Shown in pieces: positions 45,073-55,995 of a stretch of DNA of 64,000 nt. Each line of letters opens with the position of its first letter. Within the stretch, counting starts at the first letter, position 1. The stretch lies in assembly GCF_009649635.1 (NCBI RefSeq), contig NZ_WJII01000002.1, positions 1 to 64,000 on the forward strand, in the 5' to 3' direction. This stretch comes from Microbacterium sp. SYP-A9085 (GTDB lineage: Bacteria > Actinomycetota > Actinomycetes > Actinomycetales > Microbacteriaceae). The position numbers and the translations under genes were made by a program. The notes under the pieces were generated by a model. The model was not told where the DNA came from and made no database searches. It worked only from the letters and a program-made list of their open reading frames with translations.

Positions 45073-47696
45073 GAACTCAGAACACCGCACCGCGCCCGGC
45101 TGCCGATGACATCAGCCCGGTGCGCAGGGCCGCCGGACAGGACACTGCCGGCGTCGTCTCTGCCCTGGGGACGACGTTCGAGGGGCTATCGCAGGCGGAG
45201 GCCGAGGCGCGCCGCCAACGGTTCGGCCCGAATGCGCTCCGCGAGCACCGTGCACGGCCGCTGCGCGTGCTCTGGCGGCAGGTGCGCAACCCGATTCTCA
45301 TTCTCTTGTGCGCGACGGCGCTGGTGTCCGCATTCGTCGGCGAAAGCGTCGATGCGCTGACGATCGGCGTGATCCTCGCGATCAGCGTCGGGCTCGGATT
45401 CGTCAACGAGTTCCGCGCCGAGCGGTCGGCCGTCGCGCTCCATGAGCGACTGCGGCACACGGCGATCGTCCTGCGCGACCGTGCGCGAACCCGTATCGAC
45501 GTCACGCAGATCGTGCCAGGGGATGTCATCGTTCTGTCGGTGGGCGCCGTCGTGCCCGCCGACCTGCGGCTGCTCGAGGTCACCGGGCTCGAATGCGACG
45601 AGGGCATCGTGACCGGTGAGTCGATCGCGGCGGTCAAGTCGACGGAGCCGGTGGACGGCGTGCCCGCCGTCGGGGATCTCACCTGCTGCGCCCTGATGGG
45701 AACGGTGGTACAGGCCGGAAGCGGGGTGGGTGTGGCCGTCGCGATCGGCACAGAGACCGAGTTCGGTCGCATCGCAGTCGGCCTGGACGCACAGGAACCG
45801 GTCACCGAGTTCCAGCGCGGTCTCGGTCAATTCTCGACCTTCCTCCTTGTCATCGCGGTCCTGCTCACATCCTCGATCTTCGTGGGCGCTCTGCTGCTGG
45901 GGCGGCCCGTGATCGACTCCTTGCTCTTCTCACTCGCCATCGCGGTCGGGATCACCCCCCAGCTCCTGCCGGCGGTCGTCAGCGCCAGCCTGGCGGCGGG
46001 GTCACGGCGGCTCGCGCTGCGTCGCGTGATCGTCAAGCGGATTGTGTGCATCGAAGACCTCGGAGATCTCGACCTTCTCGTCACCGACAAGACCGGGACG
46101 CTGACGACCGGCACCATCATCTTCGAACGGGCTGTGCCCATCGGCGAGGCGACGGACGATCGCCTGGTCCTCCTGGGGTTGCTCGCCACCGAGGTAGACC
46201 TGCAGTCTCCCTCAGCCGTCGGACTCCCACCGTTGGACGCGGCCCTGTGGAGCGCGGCCGCTCACGTGCCTGCGCCAGTCTCGGGTTATCACCGACGTGA
46301 CGCCCGACCCTTCGATCACGAGAGACGAATGATCGAAACATTGGTCAGCGACCCGGATGGCATGCCGCTGGTCGTGGTGAAGGGTGCTGCGGAGTCCGTC
46401 ATCCCGATGTGCGTCCCGGTCAGCGACACGGATCGGTCACGGCTGACATCGCTCTACCAGACGGGGGCGCGCGTCGTGGCGGTCGCGTCGCGCCCGGCCC
46501 CTGGGGCGACGAGCCTCGCGGACGACGAACAGGGGCTGAAGCTGGATGGATTCCTCGTCTTCTCCGACGGCGTCAAGGCAGATGCGGCCGCGTCGCTCGC
46601 TCGTCTGGCCGCGCTGGAGGTGAAGGTGAAGGTCGCCACGGGTGACAGCGCCGCCGTCGCCGTCCACGTCTGCACGGAGATCGGCATGGACGTGCAGGGC
46701 ACCTTGACGGGCGACGAGATCGATGCCTTCAACGATGGCGATCTTGCCGACGCGGCGGTGCGCACCACGATCTTCGCGCGCGTCTCCCCCGAGCAGAAGG
46801 CACGCGTCATCCGCGCACTGCGGCAGAAGGGCCGGGCCGTCGGCTTCCTCGGTGATGGTGTGAACGATGCGCTGGCGCTCCATCGCGCAGATGTCGGGAT
46901 CTCTGTCGATTCTGCGGTGGACGTGGCGAAAGACGCTGCGGACATGATCCTGCTCGACAAGGATCTCGGTGTGCTGGCCGACGGGGTCAGCGAGGGACGC
47001 CGGATCTTCGCAAACACCATCAAGTACGTGCTGATGGGCACGTCCAGCAACTTTGGGAACATGTTCAGCGCCTCCATCGCCTCCATGATCCTGCCGTTCC
47101 TGCCGATGCTGCCCGGGCAGATCCTCCTCAACAACCTTCTCTACGACTCCAGCCAGCTCGCGATTCCAACCGACAACGTCGATGCCGCCCAATTGCGCGC
47201 TCCCTCGCACTGGGACATCGCAGCCATCCGCCGGTTCATGCTGTTGTTCGGGCCGATCAGCTCCGTGTTCGACTTCGCCACGTTCGCCCTCATGCTGTTC
47301 GCCTTCCGCGCCGCACCATCAGAGTTCCGGTCCGGCTGGTTCATCGAATCGATCGCGACGCAGACGCTCATCGTCTTCGCCGTGCGCACGCACCGGGTTC
47401 CATTCACGCGCAGCAGACCCTCGCTCGCGCTCGCCGTGTGTGTGCTGGCCGTCGTCGCCGTGGGCGCGTGGCTTCCCTATTCGCCTCTCACGAGGCTCCT
47501 CGGCTTCACTCCTCTGCCGGCGCTGTTCTTTCTCGCCCTGGTCGCAATGGTGATCGCCTACCTCGTCCTGGTCGAAGCGGCGAAGATCCTCTACTACAGA
47601 CGCCTCGAACGTACACAGGCGAAGACAAAGCGCCATCGCGCGTATCCACATCGAATTGCCCGCCGTGCCGCGCGATTCTCGGTACGTGCGCCGTGA
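45066..47696 (+). CDS. MgtA-like P-type ATPase
   Basis: An 876-residue P3B-like (magnesium-importer) P-type ATPase with an N-terminal cation-ATPase domain (FEGLSQAEAEARRQRFGPN), actuator IVTGESIA, phosphorylation motif TDKTGTLTTG, hinge GDGVNDALAL and a ten-helix layout. TM4 reads GITPQLLPAVV where MgtA has TPEMLP: Glu is replaced by Gln. The TSSNFGNMFS segment is typical of MgtA. GTG start at 45066 overlaps the previous gene. Its 3' end runs into a truncated DUF2510 gene on the other strand. Confidence 0.88.
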   Translation: MLRTQNTAPRPAADDISPVRRAAGQDTAGVVSALGTTFEGLSQAEAEARRQRFGPNALREHRARPLRVLWRQVRNPILILLCATALVSAFVGESVDALTIGVILAISVGLGFVNEFRAERSAVALHERLRHTAIVLRDRARTRIDVTQIVPGDVIVLSVGAVVPADLRLLEVTGLECDEGIVTGESIAAVKSTEPVDGVPAVGDLTCCALMGTVVQAGSGVGVAVAIGTETEFGRIAVGLDAQEPVTEFQRGLGQFSTFLLVIAVLLTSSIFVGALLLGRPVIDSLLFSLAIAVGITPQLLPAVVSASLAAGSRRLALRRVIVKRIVCIEDLGDLDLLVTDKTGTLTTGTIIFERAVPIGEATDDRLVLLGLLATEVDLQSPSAVGLPPLDAALWSAAAHVPAPVSGYHRRDARPFDHERRMIETLVSDPDGMPLVVVKGAAESVIPMCVPVSDTDRSRLTSLYQTGARVVAVASRPAPGATSLADDEQGLKLDGFLVFSDGVKADAAASLARLAALEVKVKVATGDSAAVAVHVCTEIGMDVQGTLTGDEIDAFNDGDLADAAVRTTIFARVSPEQKARVIRALRQKGRAVGFLGDGVNDALALHRADVGISVDSAVDVAKDAADMILLDKDLGVLADGVSEGRRIFANTIKYVLMGTSSNFGNMFSASIASMILPFLPMLPGQILLNNLLYDSSQLAIPTDNVDAAQLRAPSHWDIAAIRRFMLLFGPISSVFDFATFALMLFAFRAAPSEFRSGWFIESIATQTLIVFAVRTHRVPFTRSRPSLALAVCVLAVVAVGAWLPYSPLTRLLGFTPLPALFFLALVAMVIAYLVLVEAAKILYYRRLERTQAKTKRHRAYPHRIARRAARFSVRAP

Positions 47697-47959
47697 GATG
47701 AGTCACCAAGGCGACTCTGCCAGTTCCACCCGACTCTGTCCAGCCAGACCTGGACTCGCGCGTTCTTCCCCTCGATGTGCGAGGTGAAGTCGAGAAGCGG
47801 CGAGTGCACACCGTCACCCGCCTGCAGCTCGTCGACAGCGTCCTTGCTCTCGACCGCGGATCCACCGCCGCGCGGTCGGTTCTGATCCGTCCACGCGTTC
47901 CCGTCCCAGTACGTCTCCCACTCTTCGCCGTTCGGGTACCAACCTGCAGGTGTACTCAT
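47697..47959 (-). pseudogene. truncated DUF2510-domain protein gene at the island right edge
   Basis: The frame starts MSTPAGWYPNGEEWETYWDG, a clear DUF2510 domain (GWYPxxxxxxxYWDGxxWT), and continues with HIEGKNARVQVWLDRVGW, which begins the domain that normally follows (GKNARVxxxxDRxEW). Homology stops at about 47715; the frame then runs on with unrelated Arg/Ala-rich residues into the antisense of the ATPase gene. The gene has lost its 3' half, apparently by the insertion that placed the island here. The exact junction cannot be set from this sequence alone. Confidence 0.6.
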
Positions 47960-47990
47960 GCGCTGATGGCAGCGCCGCCCAGAGGCCGCC

Positions 47991-47996
47991 TAGGCT
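47991..47996 (+). promoter_or_regulatory. TAGGCT -10 element for the zinc-ribbon ORF
   Basis: TAGGCT followed by 7 nt and ATG at 48004: the same leaderless layout, in fact the same hexamer and spacing, as the gene at 20743. Confidence 0.5.
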
Positions 47997-48003
47997 GATC
48001 CGC

Positions 48004-48294
48004 ATGGATGACCTGCGCGACCCGCTGACTTGCCCCGACTGTAGGACGGTGCTGGTCGACGGTCGCGGCGGGTGAGCCTGCCGGCACTGCGGCGTGCTCC
48101 TGGTGCGGGACGAGCACGTGCGGATACCGCGCGACCAGACTCTGGGCATCCGCGGCGGGCTGAGCGTCGGCTGCGGGAGCCTACACTCCTCCGCGTGGCT
48201 GAGCAGTGGCATCCGTGAGCAACGAAAGCGTCAAGGCTCGCGACACCCGCCGGCGATTCGAGCAGCCGGCGGCCGATGGGCACCCACCGGATGA
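48004..48294 (+). pseudogene. zinc-ribbon ORF interrupted by an in-frame TGA
   Basis: ATG at 48004 begins MDDLRDPLTCPDCRTVLVDG. The frame meets TGA at 48073-48075, then continues open as ACRHCGVLLVRDEHVRIPRD to a stop ending at 48294. The first CxxC (CPDC) and second CxxC (CRHC) of one zinc ribbon lie on either side of the TGA, so the codon falls in the middle of a domain. TGA is one base from TGG (Trp), making a nonsense mutation the simplest reading. The leaderless promoter still looks intact. Confidence 0.5.
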
Positions 48295-48441
48295 ACGTCC
48301 CCAATGACCCACCCGCCAGGCGGGTGCCCCGTGTCTCACGTTCCCCCAGAACGCTCGACCATGCCCCACCCTACGGCCATGTCCCCCAGATGGAGGACAT
48401 GCCCTTGAGTCTTGAGCCAACCCTGAGGTTGACCGTCTTCT

Positions 48442-48621
48442 GGGAGGCACCCGCTGGCGCTGACCCTGCACGACCTGCGCCACACCGCGGCGATGACGCT
48501 CGATGTCTACGCGGACCTCTTCGACGACGACCTGAACGTCGTCGCCGAGGCTCTCGACACGGCCCGCGCGACCGCGCTCGCGCGAGATGTGGGCAGGACG
48601 TGGGCAAACCCTCGAACCTGA
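48442..48621 (+). pseudogene. tyrosine recombinase (integrase) C-terminal remnant with internal deletion
   Basis: The frame reads LTLHDLRHTAAMTLDVYADL followed by FDDDLNVVAEALDTARATAL and a TGA at 48619-48621. In intact actinobacterial phage integrases HDLRHTA carries a catalytic Arg, and roughly 20 residues including the LGH motif separate it from AMTLDVYADLF, which holds the catalytic Tyr. Here the two are fused directly, an in-frame deletion removing the second catalytic His/Arg region. The upstream catalytic domain is absent. It lies 50 bp from the 3' end of the tRNA gene. Confidence 0.7.
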
Positions 48622-48670
48622 GAGCCCCGAAGCGCCCGCGATCCCAGGCGGGAGTAGCACTCGCGCGATG

Positions 48671-48743
48671 TGCCCCCACTGGGACTCGAACCCAGACTGA
48701 AGCGATTTTAAGTCGCCTGCCTCTGCCGTTGGGCTATGGGGGC
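48671..48743 (-). tRNA. tRNA with UAA anticodon (Leu by codon), short variable loop
   Basis: A 73-nt cloverleaf: acceptor stem GCCCCCA/TGGGGGC with discriminator A, D arm GCCC/GGC, anticodon stem GGCGA/TCGCT with loop CTTAAAA (anticodon TAA at 48710-48708), a five-base variable loop, and T arm CTGGG TTCGAGT CCCAG. The anticodon pairs with UUA (Leu), but bacterial tRNA-Leu normally has a long variable arm. CCA is not encoded. Its 3' end faces the integrase remnant and island. Confidence 0.8.
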
Positions 48744-48773
48744 CCGTGCAGCGGCCAGCCTAGCCGGGAACAC

Positions 48774-48808
48774 GGAACGCCCGCGCACGAGCGGTGCGCG
48801 GGCGTTCC
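48774..48808 (-). terminator. 15-bp perfect hairpin downstream of ndh
   Basis: 48774-48788 pairs perfectly with 48794-48808 over a 5-nt loop, 10 bp after the ndh stop. It probably ends ndh transcription before the tRNA gene. No U-tract. Confidence 0.7.
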
Positions 48809-48817
48809 GGGACCGGG

Positions 48818-50332
48818 TCAGGCCGAGGCGGATGCCTTCTTGGCCGCGGGCTTCTTGGAGACCGGCTTGCGGGCGGTCTTCTGCTCCACCTCGCCGGCGC
48901 GCGTCTCGACCGGCTTGGGCGCGGCATCCTTCGCCGCGGCGGCGGCCGGCGCCGATCCGCCCTTGGCGGGAGCGGCCTCGGCGGGCTGCGGAGGACGCGG
49001 GCGCGCGGCGAACTGCTCGAACGCGGCACGCGGCGCCTGCACGGCCTCCAGGCTCACGATGTCACGGCCGAGCCACACGTTGTTCCACCAGCCCCACAGC
49101 ACACGCCACTTGCGCTCCCATGACGGCATCGCCAGGCCGTGGTAGCCGCGGTGCGCGAGCCACGCCACGAAGCCCGTCATCGCGAAGTTCCCGGACTGGA
49201 ACACGCCGTTGTACAGGCCTAGGCCCGCCACGGCGCCGATGTTCTTGTGGAAGTACTCCTGCGGCAGCTCACCGCGCATGACGGCGACAAGGTTCTTCGC
49301 GAGCAGCTTCGCCTGGCGCACGGCGTGCTGCGCGTTGGGCACGCAGTAGCCTCCGACGCCGCCGCCGGACAGGTCCGGCACCGCGGCCACGTCACCGGCG
49401 GTCCAGGCGCCGTCGACAGCCTCGTCCGCGGTCCCGACGCGCAGGTCGGCGCGGGCACGGATGCGGCCGCGCTCCTCGACGGGAAGGTCGCCGCCGCGCA
49501 CGACCGTCGGGTTGGCCATCACGCCGGCGGTCCACACGATGAGGTCGGACGCTATCGTGTCGCCCGTGGACAGCTCGACGTTGCCGCCCACGGCGCTGGT
49601 CACCTGCGTGTCCAGGTGCACGTACGCGCCGCGCTGGGCGAGGTCCCTGAGAACCCACTCGCTGGTCTTCAGCGACACCTCGGGCATGATGCGCCCCATC
49701 GCCTCGATGAGGTGGAAGTGCGTGTCGTCGAACGTCAGCTGCGGGTAGTCCTTCAGGAGCGCCGAGGCGAGCGAGCGAAGCTCCGCGAACGCCTCGATGC
49801 CGGCGAACCCGCCGCCCACGACGACCACGGTCAGCAGCCGGTCGCGCTCCGGTCCGAACGGCATCGCCGCGGCCCGGTCGAAGTTCGTCATCAGCCGGTC
49901 GCGGACGGCGACGGCCTCCTCGATCGTCTTCAGCCCGATCGCGTTGTCGGCGATCCCCGGGATCGGGAACGTGCGAGACACCGCGCCGGCGGTCACCACG
50001 ATCTGGTCGTAGGGATGCTGCCAGGTCTGCCCGTCGGGACCGGTGATCGTCGCGCTCTTGTGCGCGTGGTCGATGCCGGTCACCTTCGCGGTGATCACCG
50101 TGGTCCGCTTCAGGTGCCGGCGGTGGGCCACCACCGCGTGGCGCGGCTCGATCGACCCGGCGGCGACCTCGGGCAGGAACGGCTGGTAGGTCATGTACGG
50201 CAGCGGGTCGACCATCGTGACCTCCGCCTCTCCCTTTCGCAACCGCTTCTCAAGCTTCCAGGCGGTGTAGAAGCCGGCGTACCCACCACCGACGATGAGG
50301 ATCTTGGGCGCAGCGGTGACAGCGGTGTTCAC
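48818..50332 (-). CDS. ndh: type II NADH:quinone dehydrogenase (NDH-2)
   Basis: A 504-residue FAD-dependent oxidoreductase passing electrons from NADH to menaquinone without proton pumping. The FAD motif VGGGYAGFYTA is near the N-terminus and the NADH motif VVVGGGFAGIEAF about residue 165. A GAWTAGDVAAVPD segment contacts FAD. Beyond the catalytic domain a Lys/Ala/Pro-rich tail of about 70 residues, ending in KKPAAKKASASA, is unusual for the family. The GTG start has AGGAG some 12 nt upstream. Confidence 0.88.
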   Translation of the reverse strand: MNTAVTAAPKILIVGGGYAGFYTAWKLEKRLRKGEAEVTMVDPLPYMTYQPFLPEVAAGSIEPRHAVVAHRRHLKRTTVITAKVTGIDHAHKSATITGPDGQTWQHPYDQIVVTAGAVSRTFPIPGIADNAIGLKTIEEAVAVRDRLMTNFDRAAAMPFGPERDRLLTVVVVGGGFAGIEAFAELRSLASALLKDYPQLTFDDTHFHLIEAMGRIMPEVSLKTSEWVLRDLAQRGAYVHLDTQVTSAVGGNVELSTGDTIASDLIVWTAGVMANPTVVRGGDLPVEERGRIRARADLRVGTADEAVDGAWTAGDVAAVPDLSGGGVGGYCVPNAQHAVRQAKLLAKNLVAVMRGELPQEYFHKNIGAVAGLGLYNGVFQSGNFAMTGFVAWLAHRGYHGLAMPSWERKWRVLWGWWNNVWLGRDIVSLEAVQAPRAAFEQFAARPRPPQPAEAAPAKGGSAPAAAAAKDAAPKPVETRAGEVEQKTARKPVSKKPAAKKASASA

Positions 50333-50346
50333 GGTGTGGAGAACTC

Positions 50347-51654
50347 CTAGGGATGTTGACGGCGGGGCGTGCGAGTGGCGCGCGCCGAACGGATGCGTCG
50401 GGCAGCAGCGGTGACGCCGAGCCCTACCAGTATAGCGGGCAGTGTGACGGCCAAGAGCGGGAGCGTCCCGTACAGCAGCCGCTCCCGATCCGGCAGCACG
50501 ACGGACACCGGCGGGGTGACGGCATCCGCCCTCGGCAGCGGCGGCACCTGCACGGCGTTCTCGGTGGGCGTGGGCTGAGGACCCGCCGGCGCCCGGCGGT
50601 ACAGCCGGACCCACTCCCTCAGGTCCCCCATCGGATTCGCCGCCACCCGGGGCACGTCGGCCGAGACGGCGGCGGCGGCATCCACGATCCCGTATCCGTA
50701 CAGGGGGCTCGGCACCTGTGTGACACCGGGCGCCGGGTCGGCGGTCTTGATGATGCGCTCGATGACGTCGGCGGCGTCCAGCCCCGGGTGGGCCGCGCGC
50801 ACGAGCGCGACGATCCCCGACACGATCGGCGCCGCGCCGCTCGTGCCCTTCCACACGTACACCTCGCCGTCCGGGGAGATGCCCAGGAGGTCCTCACTGG
50901 GCGCGGACACCCCTATCGTGATGCCCTGGGTGGATGCCTCGATGCTGGCGCGTCCCTGCGGGTCGACGCCCGCCACAGTCAGCACGCCCGGGATCGTGGC
51001 CGGCGCGCCCACCTTCGACGTGCCGCTGCCGCGGTTGCCCGCCGCGACGACCACGACCACGTCGTGGTCGAACGCGTACAGGAATGCGTCGTCCCAGCTG
51101 GTGTCCCAGTCCAGGGTGTTCGTCGTGAACGACAGATTTATCACGTCCGCGCCGTTGTCGACAGCCCAGCGCATGGCCTTCGCGACCTGCTCGCTGAACG
51201 GGATCTGGGATGCCGTGCCGAACCCGACCGAGATCGACAGCACGTCGGCCTTCGGCGCCACCCCGATCATCGCGTCGTCGTCGCCGTTGTCGCGCGCCGC
51301 GGCGAGGGATGCCACCCAGCTGCCGTGGTTGGCGTCCACGGCCCCCACCGGCGTGCGCCCGTCGGGGGTCCCCGCGCCGGACACGTCGGTGCCGCCGACG
51401 ACGGCGGGATCCAACTGCGGCGTTCGTCCCACGCCGGTGTCGATGACCGCTATCCGCACGCCCTCGCCCCGCGTGACCGTCCACGCCTGGTCAATGTGCA
51501 GATCCTGCAGCCAGTACTCGTGCGCTCGCATCGTCTGCGGCGTCGGCTCCGGCACCGGCTCGATCGCCGGCGCGAAGGCCGCGCCCGTGCAGGCCAGGAG
51601 CGCGAACGCGCCGGCCACCGCCGCCGTCAGCACGCGCCGCGTGCCGCGGCTCAT
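50347..51654 (-). CDS. S8 subtilisin-like membrane-anchored protease (mycosin-like)
   Basis: A 435-residue secreted protease. It has an N-terminal signal sequence (TAAVAGAFALLACTGAAFA), catalytic Asp in AVIDTGVG, His in ANHGSWVASL, oxyanion Asn in AAGNRG and Ser in GTSGAAPIVSGI. A proline-rich linker and a C-terminal transmembrane helix (LPLLAVTLPAILVGLGV) anchor it. The layout is that of mycosins, but no type VII secretion genes lie nearby. The ATG overlaps the DUF501 stop by 4 bp. Confidence 0.88.
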   Translation of the reverse strand: MSRGTRRVLTAAVAGAFALLACTGAAFAPAIEPVPEPTPQTMRAHEYWLQDLHIDQAWTVTRGEGVRIAVIDTGVGRTPQLDPAVVGGTDVSGAGTPDGRTPVGAVDANHGSWVASLAAARDNGDDDAMIGVAPKADVLSISVGFGTASQIPFSEQVAKAMRWAVDNGADVINLSFTTNTLDWDTSWDDAFLYAFDHDVVVVVAAGNRGSGTSKVGAPATIPGVLTVAGVDPQGRASIEASTQGITIGVSAPSEDLLGISPDGEVYVWKGTSGAAPIVSGIVALVRAAHPGLDAADVIERIIKTADPAPGVTQVPSPLYGYGIVDAAAAVSADVPRVAANPMGDLREWVRLYRRAPAGPQPTPTENAVQVPPLPRADAVTPPVSVVLPDRERLLYGTLPLLAVTLPAILVGLGVTAAARRIRSARATRTPRRQHP

Positions 51655-52175
51655 GCCGCGACCCCCGCCGGCCCGGGGTCCGCGCACGCGCAGCGCCGTG
51701 GCGACCAGTCCGCGCGTGCCAGCGCGGCATCCCCCACCGGGTTGACGCCCGGGCCCGCCGCCAGCGCGTGGCCGGCGAGGGCGTGCAGGCACTTGACGCG
51801 GGTGGGCATGCCGCCGGCGGAGACCCCGTCGATCTCCGGCACATCGCCGTACAGAGCCCGATCGGCGAGATACGCCTCGTGCGCGCGCCGGTACCCCTCC
51901 TGCAGCTGCTCGTCGGCGGCCAGCTCGTCCTGCAGCTCGCGCATGACGTGCTCGGCCTCCAGCCGTGACATCGCCGCGGTGGCGGCCGGATGCGTCAGGT
52001 AGTAGAACGTGGGGAACGGCGTGCCGTCGGGCAGCCGGGGCGCGGTCGCGACGACCGTCGGGTTGCCGCACACGCACCGGGCGGCCACGCCCACGACGCC
52101 GCGCGCGTCGCGACCGAGCTGTACGTGCAGCATGGCGAGGTCGGCCTCGGTCACGGGATCGAACGGCGGGGTCAC
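51651..52175 (-). CDS. DUF501 protein
   Basis: A 174-residue cytoplasmic protein with the DUF501 pattern: RCVCGNPTVVATAPRLPDGTPFPT then FYYLTHP and a C-terminal DGVSAGGMPTRVKCLHALAGH segment. The cysteines in CVCG and KCLH may bind metal. In actinobacteria it is regularly found next to divIC/ftsB and eno, as here, and often near a Ppx/GppA phosphatase. Its biochemical role is unknown. Confidence 0.88.
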   Translation of the reverse strand: MTPPFDPVTEADLAMLHVQLGRDARGVVGVAARCVCGNPTVVATAPRLPDGTPFPTFYYLTHPAATAAMSRLEAEHVMRELQDELAADEQLQEGYRRAHEAYLADRALYGDVPEIDGVSAGGMPTRVKCLHALAGHALAAGPGVNPVGDAALARADWSPRRCACADPGPAGVAA

Positions 52176-52214
52176 GCGGTAAAGGCTAACCCGGGCCGCT
52201 GGGACGGCGCTGGA

Positions 52215-52700
52215 TCAGGGCGTCGTGGGGGTGTCCGGCGCGGCCACCCGCGCGAGTCCCGCGTTCGCCACCGAGCGCACGAGCTGCGACATCCAGTCCG
52301 TGTGCGTCGCCTGCAGCGTGTCGCTCACGGGTGCGCGTTCGCGGGGCACGTCCGCGTCGGGGAGATCGTCGTCGACGAGGTAGACCACTTCGCCGGGGCG
52401 GAAGAAGTACAGCCGCTCCCGCGCCTGCGCGGTGATGTACGCCGGATCCTTCCAGCGCTCCCGCTGCCGCTGCAGCTCGGCGACCTGGTCCTTCGTGAGC
52501 TGCACGGAATGCTGCAGGGCCGTGATCTGCTGGCGCTGGTCGAGGTACGTGCCGATCGTCGGCACGAGCACGAACACCGCGAGCACCACAAGGCCCAGCA
52601 TGATCACGGTGAAGCCGGAGATCCGGGAGCCGGCTAGCCACGCGCGGACATCGACCGCCCGCGCGCCGGGACGGGAGGGGGGAGTCGGTTTTCTCGCCAC
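52215..52700 (-). CDS. FtsB/DivIC-family septum formation initiator
   Basis: A 161-residue bitopic protein. A basic proline-rich cytoplasmic N-terminus (about 35 residues) is followed by one membrane helix (GFTVIMLGLVVLAVFVLVPTI) and a coiled coil (residues about 60-95) ending in RERLYFFRPGEVVY, the FtsB/DivIC signature. It belongs to the divisome FtsQ-FtsL-FtsB complex. GTG start with GGGGGAG just upstream. It follows eno on the same strand after 23 bp. Confidence 0.88.
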   Translation of the reverse strand: MARKPTPPSRPGARAVDVRAWLAGSRISGFTVIMLGLVVLAVFVLVPTIGTYLDQRQQITALQHSVQLTKDQVAELQRQRERWKDPAYITAQARERLYFFRPGEVVYLVDDDLPDADVPRERAPVSDTLQATHTDWMSQLVRSVANAGLARVAAPDTPTTP

Positions 52701-52723
52701 GACTCCCCCTCTCCGTAACGTCG

Positions 52724-55524
<2,801 letters not shown>

Positions 55525-55545
55525 GCGGGCGAGACGGCGTGGATC

Positions 55546-55995
55546 TCACGCCATCCCGGCGCGCACCCTCTCGACGACCGCGGTGATGCGGCGTTCGCGG
55601 GTCGCCGGCTGCCTGGCCTCGACGACGGAGCGGGCATGCTCCTTGCGGTGCGTGAACGCGAGTGCGTCGAACGCGGCGCGCACGGCGGGATCGGCATCCA
55701 GAGCGGCGGCGAGGTCGTCCGGCACCTCGACGACGCGATCCGCCGTGTCGAGCTCTATCACGGCGTCCACGGCGTCGCCGATCTCCACCCCGAGTTCGGC
55801 TCGCGCGGCCTTCGAGATGCCGATGAGGTTCCGCCCGCCCATCACGGCCAGCCGCAGCCGCGCGGTCCGGCCGCCGATCGTGACGCGCACCGCCGGACGC
55901 CGGCCGCCGCCGAGGTCGGCCACCTGCGCGTCCGTCAGCTCGATGGCGGTCGCCGGCCCCACCGGCTCGAGTACCGTGCTCACCTGCAGCGTCAT
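55546..55995 (-). CDS. DUF1905 / YdeI-OmpD-associated domain protein
   Basis: A 149-residue protein. The first 90 residues form the DUF1905 beta-barrel, with PAVRVTIGGRTARLRLAVMGGRNLIGISKAAR in the middle and a GDAVDAVIELDTADRVVEVP strand pair. The C-terminal helices carry the YdeI-type motif ALDADPAVRAAFDALAFTHRKEHARSV. Function is unknown. GGGAGGATC upstream of the ATG serves as the ribosome-binding site. It diverges from the DUF4442 gene. Confidence 0.83.
   Translation of the reverse strand: MTLQVSTVLEPVGPATAIELTDAQVADLGGGRRPAVRVTIGGRTARLRLAVMGGRNLIGISKAARAELGVEIGDAVDAVIELDTADRVVEVPDDLAAALDADPAVRAAFDALAFTHRKEHARSVVEARQPATRERRITAVVERVRAGMA

Noticed and set aside
45000..45080. Magnesium riboswitch or leader before the MgtA-like gene
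   Set aside because: The gene overlaps the preceding ATPase gene, leaving no untranslated leader.
48073..48075. Selenocysteine insertion at the TGA
   Set aside because: No convincing SECIS-like hairpin directly follows, and nothing else in the window suggests selenium use; nonsense mutation is simpler.
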